Both the position numbers and the translations under genes were made by a program. Positions 1 to 8,752 of a stretch of 46,289 bases of DNA are shown piece by piece. How positions within the stretch are numbered: position 1 is the first letter of the stretch; each line of letters opens with the position of its first letter. The DNA is taken from NCBI GenBank assembly GCA_029263235.1, contig JAJCXW010000072.1:1-46289 (forward strand). Direction: 5' to 3'. The DNA is from Acidimicrobiales bacterium. GTDB taxonomy: Bacteria; Actinomycetota; Acidimicrobiia; Acidimicrobiales; Aldehydirespiratoraceae. The notes under the pieces are model-generated. The model saw nothing but the letters and a program-made list of their open reading frames with translations. It was not told where the DNA came from and searched no databases.

Positions 1-978
1 GACACTTGCTCCCAGGCCCGCGCCGGCCAAGACCCCGTAGGCGAGGCCAGCGGGAACATTGGCTATGAGCAGCAACGCCACTCCGATTGAGCTGGTGACA
101 TAGGCAAGTCGGAGAAGTGGTCCGGTACCGTGACGCCCAACGGCTCCGGTGAGACCGACCCGGCCGAAGATCTGGCAGAACCCGCGGAACCCGCCGATGG
201 CGCCCGCGGTCCCGAGCCCCATCCCGGCACTGGTGAGAACCGGAACTTGGTAGACGAGCACCGATGAGAACGATATGGCGGCCACTGCGTACACCGCCAG
301 CATCCGCTGTACGGATCGCCGAGAAACGGCGGATCGCATGGCATCCATCGGGTTGGACGATGGTCCGGCTGTGTTTTCGCTGGCACCACCGCGGGCGAAC
401 GCCAAGGCGGAGACCGCGCCGACCACCACGAGGAGCGATAGGACTCTGGTTGCGGTTCTCCAGTGCCAGATGGAGACCATCCATGCGGTCAACGGCAGAT
501 AGATCGGACTGCACAGTGCCCCGATGACGGTCAGCACCGCGATCGCCCGGTCGGGGCGGTCGGGGCGAAGTCGGGCCGCCGCGGCAGTTGTCAGATGGTA
601 GAAGCCGGTTGCCCCGGTGATGCCGGCGCCCGCGGCGTAGAGGACCCCGAACAGGAGCGCACTCTCGGCCCACGTTGCGGCCAGCATCAGACCTCCGCCG
701 GCGACTGCCTGCAGTGTGAAGGGAGCTACACCTCCGAATCGGTCGAGCAGCCGGCCGCCGAAGAAGGCTCCGAGCCCCGTCAGCACCTGCGCGGCTCCGT
801 AGGTGAGTCCGAGCGATGTCGTGCTCCAACCGACGTCGTCGTGGATGGGAGCGATGAGCACTCCGAACCCGTAGAACCAGGATCCGAACGAGGTGATTGT
901 CACCAGCCCGAGCGCGGCAACCCCCGCCCAGCCGGGCTTGGCAGCAGACGATTCGGTCGTGGTGTCGGGAGAGGTCAT
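1..978 (-). CDS. MFS transporter, C-terminus cut by window edge
   Basis: Read by translating the minus strand from ATG at 978; 326 codons stay open to base 1, so the gene continues outside the window. The protein is a chain of hydrophobic segments and carries the MFS motif-A-like loop GGRLLDRFGG after the second membrane segment, which places it in the major facilitator superfamily of inner-membrane secondary transporters. The N-terminus MTSPDTTTESSAAKPGW is a short polar cytoplasmic tail. No convincing Shine-Dalgarno precedes the ATG. It is divergent from the ArsP-like permease at 1091 and shares an intergenic region with ATCGAT repeats typical of ArsR-type operators, so both may answer to the same metal or metalloid signal (inference). 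Substrate is unknown; ArsJ-like organoarsenical export is one possibility, but nothing specific in the sequence shows it. Confidence 0.82.
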   Translation of the reverse strand, partial: MTSPDTTTESSAAKPGWAGVAALGLVTITSFGSWFYGFGVLIAPIHDDVGWSTTSLGLTYGAAQVLTGLGAFFGGRLLDRFGGVAPFTLQAVAGGGLMLAATWAESALLFGVLYAAGAGITGATGFYHLTTAAAARLRPDRPDRAIAVLTVIGALCSPIYLPLTAWMVSIWHWRTATRVLSLLVVVGAVSALAFARGGASENTAGPSSNPMDAMRSAVSRRSVQRMLAVYAVAAISFSSVLVYQVPVLTSAGMGLGTAGAIGGFRGFCQIFGRVGLTGAVGRHGTGPLLRLAYVTSSIGVALLLIANVPAGLAYGVLAGAGLGASV

Positions 979-1024
979 TGGTGATGGGGGCGGTGAGAGG
1001 CGAGGAAGGTGCAGTAAATACGTA

Positions 1025-1078
1025 TTGACATTCATCGATATGACGTTACGATGCTACACATATCGATAAACATCGATG
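1025..1078 (+). promoter_or_regulatory. Promoter and ArsR-type operator of the permease
   Basis: TTGACA (1025-1030) is followed after 16 nt by TACGAT (1047-1052), a plausible sigma-A promoter for the gene at 1091. Three ATCGAT cores are present: ATCGATAT between the two boxes (1034-1041), ATATCGAT (1060-1067) and CATCGATG (1071-1078). Palindromic ATCGAT cores resemble ArsR/SmtB-family operators of actinobacteria (family knowledge). No ArsR gene lies next to it inside the window; the winged-helix gene at 10587 is 9 kb away. Binding is inferred. Confidence 0.5.
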
Positions 1079-1090
1079 GATGGAGACATC

Positions 1091-2062
1091 ATGGAACAGA
1101 TACTCGACTTGCTCTACCGCGTTGGCGGTGACGTGCTCACCACAGTTGTTCACACCTGGCCCTTCCTGGTCATCTCGATCGTGGCCGCTTCAGCAACCAT
1201 GGTCTACATCGGAACCGAGCGCGTGTCGGTATTCCTCCGAAAGCGACAGAGCGTGGCGGTCGGAGTGGCGGTTCTCGTGGCCACACTCACGCCGTTCTGC
1301 TCGTGCGGCACGACCGCAGTCCTGCTCGGGATGATGGCCACGACTGCGCCATGGGCACCGCTCGTCGCATTCGTCGTGGCGTCACCGCTCACCAGTCCAT
1401 CCGAGCTGATCTTCTCGGCCGGACTGTTCGGATGGAGATTCGCACTGGTCTTCTTCATCGGAACGATCTTCCTGGGCATCCTGGCGGGATGGTTCGCCGG
1501 TCTTCTCGACCGGCTCGGATGGCTCGAAGGTCAGGCACGAATGGAGGCCATCGAAACGGGATGCGCCGAACCGGACCAATCGTGTGACGTCTCGACATCG
1601 TCTGGTGACACCGCCCTGCTGGTGGTGTCTGAACAGCAGACGCTCCGTCAGAGGCTCAGGCTGGCTGATCTCGGTCGTGAGATCCTCGTTGTCGGTCGAC
1701 GCCTCACAGTCTTCTTCCTTGCTTTCACCACTCTCAGCTATCTGCTGATCGAGGCAATACCCACGGCATGGATGACCGACTACGTGGGCGATGATTCGAT
1801 TCTGGCCGTTCCCCTCGGCGCCCTTCTGGGGTTGCCGGCGTATCTCAACAGTGAGGCTTCTCTTCCGATGGTGGCCGGCCTGAGAGATGGCGGCATGGGT
1901 ACAGGAGCGGCCATGGCGTTCATCGTCACCGGTGCGGGCACGAGCGTCGGTGCGATCACCGGACTTCTCGTGATAGCGCGAGCCCGAGTGGTCGCAATCG
2001 TGGTGGGGTCGCTCTTCGTAGGGGCGATAGCTCTCGGGCTGGCTGCGCAGGTCATCGTCTGA
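1091..2062 (+). CDS. ArsP/DUF318-family permease
   Basis: A polytopic membrane protein of 323 aa with the family hallmark TPFCSCGTT near residues 68-75 (Cys70 and Cys72), followed by repeated hydrophobic segments and a second half ending GAGTSVGAITGLLVIARA. DUF318/ArsP permeases export organoarsenicals or related thiol-reactive compounds; the CxC-type motif is thought to bind the substrate. A polar cytoplasmic loop of about 50 aa with further cysteines (ETGCAEPDQSCD) separates the two hydrophobic halves. ATG at 1091 is preferred over ATG at 1076 because GGAG at 1082-1085 is correctly spaced for it and the upstream codons overlap the operator. Family assignment is good; the exact substrate (arsenical, other metalloid or metal) is not shown. 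Confidence 0.72.
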   Translation: MEQILDLLYRVGGDVLTTVVHTWPFLVISIVAASATMVYIGTERVSVFLRKRQSVAVGVAVLVATLTPFCSCGTTAVLLGMMATTAPWAPLVAFVVASPLTSPSELIFSAGLFGWRFALVFFIGTIFLGILAGWFAGLLDRLGWLEGQARMEAIETGCAEPDQSCDVSTSSGDTALLVVSEQQTLRQRLRLADLGREILVVGRRLTVFFLAFTTLSYLLIEAIPTAWMTDYVGDDSILAVPLGALLGLPAYLNSEASLPMVAGLRDGGMGTGAAMAFIVTGAGTSVGAITGLLVIARARVVAIVVGSLFVGAIALGLAAQVIV

Positions 2063-2093
2063 CCTGAGTGGATCGGGTGGACCGGCTTGCGGC

Positions 2094-3833
2094 TCAGACC
2101 ACGATCACCTCGATGAGAGGGGCTCCGCTCTTCCAGCGAGCCTTGATCTTCGTCACATCGATTCCGTTGCTGAATGTGACTTGCACGTGGGTGGGGCTGA
2201 TGACGTTGATCGTCTCCGTGAAGCCCACCGTCGGGGTGATCGAGATCACATCGACCAGTGTGGAGGTGAACGAGAATGTCGCCTGACCTCCCGCTGAAGT
2301 ACCGGTGAGGATCTCACCGCTGGATGCCGTGGTTGTGGTGGCGATGACCGTGGTGGTTGGAACGGCCGTGGTTGTGGCGATGACCGTGGTCGGGGTGGGA
2401 GCAACCGTCGTGACAGGGGCAGCGGTCGTCGCGGTGGGGATCGTGGTCGTCGTGGTGGCTGGCCCGGGAACTGAAGAGGTGGTGGCGGGAACGGTCACAG
2501 CAACTTCGCCGGGTGACACGGCAGTCGGCTCGGCGGCGAGAACAACAGATGACGACGTTGTCGTCGACGGGGGAGTGGTCGAGGTCGGTGGGTCATCAAC
2601 GAGACGATCGTCGGCCCGGATCGTGGTGGTCGCGGCAAGAGGGGCCGTGGTGGTAGTGGCCGCTTCCAAGGCGACGTCGGCGCTCGCCGATGTGGCCTGA
2701 GTGGCTCCGACCCCCGACGCAACACTGATTGCGGTAATAGCGGTGACGGTGGCGGCCGTACCGGCCGTTGTGGCCACAGTGGACACCGATTGGGCAAGGC
2801 TGGGGAACTGGCTCAGCCACGCCACAGAACCGGTCGCCGCCCTGACTCGCCCGATTCCCACATTGAGAAACGCCCGAACGACTACAGGATCGAACTGCGT
2901 GCCGGCGCAGGCTGCCAGTTCGGCCCGGGCCTTCTCTGGTGCAATCGGCTTCTTGTACGAGCGAGCCGCGGTCATCACGTCGTAGGCGTCCGCCACCGCA
3001 ACGATTCGGCCGGCAATCGAAATCTCCTCGCCGGCGAGGCCACTGGGGTAGCCCGTGCCGTCCCAACGTTCGTGATGATCTGTCGCTGCACGCGTCCAGT
3101 CGCCGAGCCACGGCACGAGTGGCGCGATCAAGTCGGTGGCTGCTGCTGGATGCTGCCTGATCCGGTCCCATTCGGTGTTGGTGGGCTTCGATGCCTTGGT
3201 CAGAATCTCGGCTGGAACATCGAGCTTCCCGATGTCGTGCAAGAGCGCAGCCCAGTGGAGCATCTGCCGATCGTGTTCCCCGAGGCCGAGTTCCTCTCCG
3301 ATGAGATCGCTATAGGCACGGACTCGTTCGGAGTGACCTCGAGTGAGGCGGTCGTGTTGGCCGACCATCCCGACCAGCCCGATCAACCTCTCGGCACCGG
3401 TTGCGACGTCGATGGCCTCCGGGTCTTCGCGTAGGGCCGCTAATCTGGACTCGAGCTGACGGGTGGTGCCGTTCTTGAGGGCCACACCGAATCGCTGAGG
3501 GGCCTGATCGGGGAACACGGTCGAGAATCTGAACAACGCTGCGAGGGGCAGCAGTCGGCGTGCCAGTCGATCGACGATTCGCATGACGACGAAGGCGACC
3601 GCTACTGCTCCGGTGAACCAGACCGCGCTGCCCGCGAGGCTCGATGGCCGCGACACCAGGCGTGTCACGGTGTGGAGGGCGATGACACTCATGGCGATCG
3701 GGACGGATGCGACGAGAAACCTGATCAGAAGCGCTGCTTTGGGGCGCGCCACCCAGCGGCCCGGATCTCGATCCTCCGCCGATGAGCGCGCCGACGAACC
3801 GATCGACCCCTTTGATTGCGAGAGACTCGCCAT
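2094..3833 (-). CDS. Membrane HD-GYP phosphodiesterase with exported Thr-rich tail
   Basis: A 579-aa protein. Two hydrophobic segments (about 34-58 and 70-105) precede a complete HD-GYP domain: HD at 199-200 in LLHDIGK, and HHERWDGTGYP at 253-263. HD-GYP enzymes hydrolyse c-di-GMP. A third hydrophobic segment (about 345-370) is followed by a low-complexity Thr/Pro/Ala/Val linker (about 380-510) and a small beta-rich C-terminal region. By simple topology the catalytic domain is cytoplasmic and the linker and tail lie outside, an unusual layout that would join c-di-GMP turnover to a surface domain (inference). It is convergent with the permease; 31 bp separate the stops. The other c-di-GMP protein of the window is at 25202-27310. 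Confidence 0.88.
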   Translation of the reverse strand: MASLSQSKGSIGSSARSSAEDRDPGRWVARPKAALLIRFLVASVPIAMSVIALHTVTRLVSRPSSLAGSAVWFTGAVAVAFVVMRIVDRLARRLLPLAALFRFSTVFPDQAPQRFGVALKNGTTRQLESRLAALREDPEAIDVATGAERLIGLVGMVGQHDRLTRGHSERVRAYSDLIGEELGLGEHDRQMLHWAALLHDIGKLDVPAEILTKASKPTNTEWDRIRQHPAAATDLIAPLVPWLGDWTRAATDHHERWDGTGYPSGLAGEEISIAGRIVAVADAYDVMTAARSYKKPIAPEKARAELAACAGTQFDPVVVRAFLNVGIGRVRAATGSVAWLSQFPSLAQSVSTVATTAGTAATVTAITAISVASGVGATQATSASADVALEAATTTTAPLAATTTIRADDRLVDDPPTSTTPPSTTTSSSVVLAAEPTAVSPGEVAVTVPATTSSVPGPATTTTTIPTATTAAPVTTVAPTPTTVIATTTAVPTTTVIATTTTASSGEILTGTSAGGQATFSFTSTLVDVISITPTVGFTETINVISPTHVQVTFSNGIDVTKIKARWKSGAPLIEVIVV

Positions 3834-3962
3834 ATCGTTTAGATCGGCAGTTTCCGGTAGGAATTGACTGGTCCGGCTTCGAGGGCGGTTGGTACTGAGC
3901 GCCTGGATCTAACTACTCTCCGCTGGTGGGTGTCGTGGACACCCGGCTGAGGGGGGTCCGTC

Positions 3963-5219
3963 ATGAAGTTTGGGATTTTCTATGAACACCAGCTTCCTCG
4001 GCCCTGGAGCGAGGGGTCGGAACTGCAGCTGTTTCAGGAGGCACTCGATCAGGTCGAGCTCGCCGACCGGTTGGGTATCGACTACGCGTGGGAGGTGGAG
4101 CACCACTTCCTCGACGAGTACTCACACTCGTCGGCGCCCGAGGTCTTCCTGGCCGCTTGTTCCCAGCGGACCTCGCAGATCAGGTTGGGCCATGGGATCG
4201 TGCTGATGCTTCCCGGCTACAACCAACCGGCACGGATCGCCGAGCGACTTGCCACTCTCGATCTGGTATCCAACGGTCGGGTTGAGTGGGGCACCGGAGA
4301 GTCGGCGTCGAAGGCCGAACTCGAAGGATTCAACATCGAGTGGACAGGGGAAACGAAGCGCGAGATGTGGCGTGAGACCACCGAACAGGTGGCCAACATG
4401 CTCGTCATGGATCCCTATCCGGGTTTCGACGGCAAGTACTTCTCGATGCCCTGCCGCAACGTCGTTCCGAAGCCGGTTCAGAGTCCGCATCCGCCGTTGT
4501 GGCTGGCCTGCTCCAACCGCGAGACCATTCACGAGGCAGCCCGCGCTGGTGTCGGGGCGCTGACCTTCGCGTTCGTCGATCAGAACGACGCCAAGAAGTG
4601 GGTCGAGGAGTACTACGACATCATCAAGACCGAGTGCGTCCCGATCGGACATTCCGTCAATGCAAATGTCGCGATGGTCACCGGCTTCTCCTGCCACGAA
4701 GATTCCGAGGAGGCCAAGCGACGGGGCATGGACGGATTCCGATTCTTCGCGTTCGCCCTCGGACATCACTATCTGTTCGGACAGCACAAACCGGGCCGAA
4801 CCGACGTGTGGAGCGACTTCGAGAATGCCAGAGATCTCATTCCGGAGGAGGGGGCCAACCGTGGAATCGGAACTCCTGACGAACTCAAGGATCATCTGCA
4901 GGGATTCGCTGATGCCGGGGTTGATCAGGTCGTGTTCATCCAACAGGGTGGCCGAAACCGCCACGACCACATCTGTGAGTCTCTGGAGCTCTTCGCCGAG
5001 AAGGTGATGCCGCACTTCAAAGCGGAGGAAGCCGAACGAGAGCGACGAAAGGCCGAAGAGTTGGCGCCCTATATCGAAGCGGCTCTTCAACGCAAGCAGT
5101 ACATGCCGGCGCCTTCCGACGATGAGATACCCGACATCTTCGCCTACGGGCGCGACATCGTGGAGCGTGAAGGGGTTGATGACCAGGCGCGAGGCGGGTC
5201 GTTCACCAAGTCGGACTGA
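3963..5219 (+). CDS. Luciferase-like (LLM class) flavin-dependent oxidoreductase
   Basis: A 418-aa protein of the bacterial luciferase-like monooxygenase fold. Its N-terminus MKFGIFYEHQLPRP and the segments YAWEVEHHFLDEYSHSSAPEVFLAA and RIRLGHGIVLM-type beta strand (IRLGHGIVLMLPGYNQP) are typical, as is RVEWGTGES. These enzymes use reduced flavin, usually F420H2 or FMNH2, to oxidise or reduce diverse substrates. The C-terminal roughly 60 residues are charged and helical (EEAERERRKAEELAPY), longer than in minimal members. A GGGGGG-rich Shine-Dalgarno lies at 3951-3957. It stands alone between convergent and co-directional neighbours, so the substrate cannot be inferred. Confidence 0.88.
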   Translation: MKFGIFYEHQLPRPWSEGSELQLFQEALDQVELADRLGIDYAWEVEHHFLDEYSHSSAPEVFLAACSQRTSQIRLGHGIVLMLPGYNQPARIAERLATLDLVSNGRVEWGTGESASKAELEGFNIEWTGETKREMWRETTEQVANMLVMDPYPGFDGKYFSMPCRNVVPKPVQSPHPPLWLACSNRETIHEAARAGVGALTFAFVDQNDAKKWVEEYYDIIKTECVPIGHSVNANVAMVTGFSCHEDSEEAKRRGMDGFRFFAFALGHHYLFGQHKPGRTDVWSDFENARDLIPEEGANRGIGTPDELKDHLQGFADAGVDQVVFIQQGGRNRHDHICESLELFAEKVMPHFKAEEAERERRKAEELAPYIEAALQRKQYMPAPSDDEIPDIFAYGRDIVEREGVDDQARGGSFTKSD

Positions 5220-5437
5220 TCTCCGACCCGATACGACTTCGACACCTTTCCGGTAGGTTCTGTGGTCTGTAGAGGGTTCGTTGCCTTCTCGTTGTGAGAT
5301 TGTGGGGCAGTTCCCCCAGACAGTGATTAGTTTGGCTCATGATCGCTGCGGCGGAGCGTTCATAACATGGTTGTGGGCCCGATTTGGGCCGCGAACGGGG
5401 ACATGGGTCCCGGCAGGTAGAGAGGCGAGACTTCGAC

Positions 5438-7339
5438 ATGCAAATCGATTGGATGAGGATTCGTGGGGCAGCTGTCGCTGTCGCTGTGACAGCTGCCGGC
5501 TTGGCGACGGTGGCGGTTCTGCCGTCTGCCCCGGCTGGGGCGCTGGCAGCCCCGTGTGATCGCATTGCGTGGACCGGCGACGACGGTGTCACCCCTCAGG
5601 TGTGGGTCGCCGACGACGATGGCACCAGCCGTGCGCTCATCTCAGACGTTTCCACCGGACTCGACCCCATCGACAACAGGTCGGTTTCCTGGTCTAGCAG
5701 CGGTTCCTCAATTGCTTGGTCCGGTAAGAATGGCCCGGCGGACGAGGACTACGACGTCTACGTGTCCGACGCATCGGGTTCTGCCCGTCTTCCGCTCACC
5801 TCTGTCGTCACGACAGAATTCCCGAAGCTCAATGGTTCGGCCGATTGGTCTCCCGACGACTCCAAGATCGTGTGGTCAGGCCACGATGGCTTCAACTTCG
5901 AGATCTTCGTTGCCAGCGCGACCGGAGCCAGCCGTCAGGACATATCTTCTGTCGTGTCGTCTCCAAGTCTCACTGTGAACAGAGACCCGCACTGGTCGCC
6001 CGATGGAACCCAGATCACATGGTCGGGTAGAGACGGCACCGAAAAGATCTGGATCGCGAGTGTCGACGGCAACAGTCGCGTTCTCGTCTCGGGTGCCGAT
6101 GTCGGCGCTCCGACGGTCAACCGATTCCCCAGGTGGTCCCCCGACGGTACGAAGATTGCCTGGTCGGGCCTTGATTCCGTCTCCGCCACCGAACAGATCT
6201 GGGTCGCTGACATCGACGGCACCAACCGGATGCTCGTCTCAACTGCCGGCGTCGGAACCGATCCGACCGCGAACAAGTTCCCTCGGTGGTCTCCGGACGG
6301 GTCAAGTCTCGCCTGGTCGGGCCACGACAGCGGCACGGCCACTGAGCAGGTGTGGGTCGCCGACGCAGCAGGCACCAACCGGCTGGCCATCTCCGCGGTG
6401 GATGCGGTTAGCGCTCCGACCGTAAACCAGAATCCCGACTGGTCTCCAGATGGTCTGCGGATCGCCTGGCAGGGGACCCGCGTCGAGGCGAAGATCTGGG
6501 TTGCCAATGCCGATGGAACTGCTCGCACCGCGATTTCCGATGCCGATCCCGACCCCGACCCCACGTCCAACCAGAGTCCCGTCTGGCGTTCCCGAGTCGG
6601 AGTAGTAGCGCTCTCGGCGCCTGTAGTTCCGTTGGTGGTTGGAACGTCGGTCGACCTGACGGTCACCGCGACCACGACCTGCACGACCGCAAGCATCGAG
6701 ATCCACGGGCTATCACTGGCCTGCCTCGGCTCGGTCACCAGCACAGCAACGCTTGGATCGGTGAGCGCTTCGGGTGTCTGGTCGATCGACGTTCTCGATG
6801 GATCGGCTTCGGCAACGATTTCGGGAACAGTGTTGCCGTCCGGGGCCTGCGCCGGGACAGTGTCGGTGGCCGCATCCGCGCCAGCTGAGATGACTGCATC
6901 GTCTGTGATGATCGGTCGGGTCGGTCCGGATGCTCTACCGCCGTGTGATTCGTCGCCGACTCCGTTCGGCGACATCGCCGGGTCGTTCGCGGCGGTTGAT
7001 GTGGCCTGTATCTACCATCTCGAGATCACGAGTGGATTGCCGGGTGGGCTTTTGTATGGGCCGGCGGGGCTGGTGACTCGTGAGCAGATGGCGTCGTTCT
7101 TGGCTCGTCTTTGGATGAAGGCCGGTGGATTGTGTGATTCGTCGCCGACTCCGTTCGGCGACATCGCCGGGTCGTTCGCGGCGGTTGATGTGGCCTGTAT
7201 CTACAACCTCGGTGTCACGAGTGGATTGCCGGGTGGGCTTTTGTACGGGCCGTCCGATTCGGTGACGCGTGAGCAGATGGCAGCGTTCCTGGCCCGCATG
7301 TGGCGGCTGATCGTAAACCACGAACTCCGACCGGTCTGA
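5438..7339 (+). CDS. Secreted PD40/TolB-like beta-propeller with SLH-like repeats
   Basis: A 633-aa exported protein. The start at 5438 is preferred over an upstream in-frame ATG because it gives a clean signal peptide (MRIRGAAVAVAVTAAG... ending near PAGALA) with GAGGCGAG upstream. Residues about 35-390 contain repeated WSPDGTxIxWSGxDG...QIWVADxDGTxR units, i.e. WD40-like PD40 propeller blades, about 45-50 aa each. An Ig-like linker with cysteines follows, then two near-identical 63-aa repeats (FGDIAGSFAAVDVACIY...VTREQMA.FLARLW), a variant of S-layer homology repeats common in Acidimicrobiia. Likely role: cell-surface-attached binding protein. The SLH-like repeats probably anchor it to the envelope. 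No catalytic motif is visible. Confidence 0.85.
   Translation: MQIDWMRIRGAAVAVAVTAAGLATVAVLPSAPAGALAAPCDRIAWTGDDGVTPQVWVADDDGTSRALISDVSTGLDPIDNRSVSWSSSGSSIAWSGKNGPADEDYDVYVSDASGSARLPLTSVVTTEFPKLNGSADWSPDDSKIVWSGHDGFNFEIFVASATGASRQDISSVVSSPSLTVNRDPHWSPDGTQITWSGRDGTEKIWIASVDGNSRVLVSGADVGAPTVNRFPRWSPDGTKIAWSGLDSVSATEQIWVADIDGTNRMLVSTAGVGTDPTANKFPRWSPDGSSLAWSGHDSGTATEQVWVADAAGTNRLAISAVDAVSAPTVNQNPDWSPDGLRIAWQGTRVEAKIWVANADGTARTAISDADPDPDPTSNQSPVWRSRVGVVALSAPVVPLVVGTSVDLTVTATTTCTTASIEIHGLSLACLGSVTSTATLGSVSASGVWSIDVLDGSASATISGTVLPSGACAGTVSVAASAPAEMTASSVMIGRVGPDALPPCDSSPTPFGDIAGSFAAVDVACIYHLEITSGLPGGLLYGPAGLVTREQMASFLARLWMKAGGLCDSSPTPFGDIAGSFAAVDVACIYNLGVTSGLPGGLLYGPSDSVTREQMAAFLARMWRLIVNHELRPV
6944..7321 (+). 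repeat. 189-bp tandem repeat encoding two SLH-like units
   Basis: Two consecutive 189-bp units (6944-7132 and 7133-7321) lie inside the propeller gene, in frame, each coding 63 aa beginning CDSSPTPFGDI. The first 70 or so bases of the two units are identical at DNA level, including synonymous sites, while the middle and end differ. This points to recent duplication or gene conversion. Confidence 0.85.
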
Positions 7340-7366
7340 CTTCTCAGGCCGTACTCGGCCGGATCC

Positions 7367-8752
7367 TCACTGGGCCAGGAACGTCGACTGGCTTGAGGTC
7401 CCGGTGTTTCCGGTGACAGCTCCCTGGACGAATCCGTCCTCTTGAATCTGGACACGAAAGGCGACCACCGGAGCACCGTCGGTACAGAGACCGGAATCGT
7501 TGTTTCCCCGGACCATGAGTGAGGCATTGGGCAGGTATACCCCGCCGGCGATTCCGGCTGTCGCCGTCACGGTACAGATTCCGCCGCTGACCTCGCCAAC
7601 ACGTATGTCATCGCCTATCTGGAAGTTGTTGCTGTTGGTTCGTGACTGAAGGATCGCCACCGGAGGAAATGCTCCGAAATTGCCCCCGTAGTACTCGGCA
7701 GGTCCACGGGCGCTGATTCGTATGAAGTTGGTGCCCGAGCCCCAGTCGGCACTGCCGCCGGTGCCGAAATACCAGAGGACATCGTCGGCGATGACGTTGG
7801 CACCCGCTCCCTCGATCCTGAACGTCCCATTGAACTCGTAGATACCGGGGAGAAACGTGTAGGTCCCGGGATCGGCGATCGTGATCGACCCGAACGTGCC
7901 GGGGCTGAATGTCTTGGATCCGGAGTCGAACGTGCCGCTGGTTGAAACGATGGGCTCGACAAGCGAGGCCCAGGGGTCGGCGATGACTGGAGAGTTGTTC
8001 GACGCTGAGGGTGATGCCGTGGCGCCGCCGTTGATGCTGCTGGTGCCCACGGCGCAGATGCATGCGCCGGGTCCGGTGGCCTGAGCCGATGTGGCGTCCT
8101 TCATGTGGAAGGAGGCGTTGCTCTGGGAGTTGGAGACCAGACTTCCGTCGATTCCGACGGCTCGGGCCGATCCCTCGAGATGGAAAGCTTCGGAACCAGT
8201 CGGATCAAGCGCCAGCACGGCGGGCACGATCGAGCTGGTCTGGTCGAGGATGGCGGTCGCCGAGCGGCAGACCTCGGAGGGAGTCATCCCAATGGCGGAG
8301 GCGAAGAAACCGCCTGACTGCGAGCAGGCATTGACGTGGACTTGCTGGTGCGAAGGAACGCTGAGCACACCAAGATACGGAGTGGTCACCTCGACGTAGG
8401 CGCCGCCTCCCGTGTAGCAGAGCATGCCGGACGAAGGTGTTCGACACGATGTCGAGCTCAGGGCCGTGGACAGATTCCGTTCTGCGTAGTCGGCGGCAAC
8501 GAGGTGAGCGGCGGCCGAGGCCGCGACGTCGGCTGGGTCGGACGACAAGTCGACGGCAGCGGCCAAGGAGGCCGTGTCGCTCACCGACTGATTCTCCCGA
8601 CTCAGCTGACGGGAGTCACCGAGGTCGACGACGAGTGCCGCCAACGCCATGATCAAAATCAGGGCGAAGGCTGTGATCACGATCACAGCACCGCGTTCGC
8701 GGTCCTTGTTGGGACTTGTGGCCGGGTCTACGTGTGGCCGGTGGGGGGTCAT
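7367..8752 (-). CDS. TadG-like pilus-assembly protein (Tad domain)
   Basis: A 461-aa protein with an N-terminal RGAVIVITAFALILIMALAALVVDLG hydrophobic helix followed by RQLSRENQSVSDTASLAAAV, the signature of Tad/TadG-like pseudopilin proteins (putative Flp pilus-assembly family). The rest is an exported region rich in Ser, Gly and Thr, with several cysteines and a beta-helix-like stretch (PGTYTFLPGIYEFNGTFRIEG). It overlaps the preceding tadE-like gene by 4 nt (ATGA at 8749-8752), so the two are translationally coupled. No tadABC ATPase or membrane genes are adjacent, so they may work with a secretion machine encoded elsewhere. It is convergent with the propeller gene. Confidence 0.8.
   Translation of the reverse strand: MTPHRPHVDPATSPNKDRERGAVIVITAFALILIMALAALVVDLGDSRQLSRENQSVSDTASLAAAVDLSSDPADVAASAAAHLVAADYAERNLSTALSSTSCRTPSSGMLCYTGGGAYVEVTTPYLGVLSVPSHQQVHVNACSQSGGFFASAIGMTPSEVCRSATAILDQTSSIVPAVLALDPTGSEAFHLEGSARAVGIDGSLVSNSQSNASFHMKDATSAQATGPGACICAVGTSSINGGATASPSASNNSPVIADPWASLVEPIVSTSGTFDSGSKTFSPGTFGSITIADPGTYTFLPGIYEFNGTFRIEGAGANVIADDVLWYFGTGGSADWGSGTNFIRISARGPAEYYGGNFGAFPPVAILQSRTNSNNFQIGDDIRVGEVSGGICTVTATAGIAGGVYLPNASLMVRGNNDSGLCTDGAPVVAFRVQIQEDGFVQGAVTGNTGTSSQSTFLAQ

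Noticed and set aside
463-984. Plus-strand open frame of 173 codons
   Set aside because: It lies opposite the MFS gene, whose translation shows clear membrane helices and motif A; the plus-strand product is low-complexity and has no family features.
2305-2700. Plus-strand Val/Ala-rich frame in the HD-GYP tail region
   Set aside because: Complement of the Thr-rich linker; the low-complexity product is an artefact of the repeat codons.
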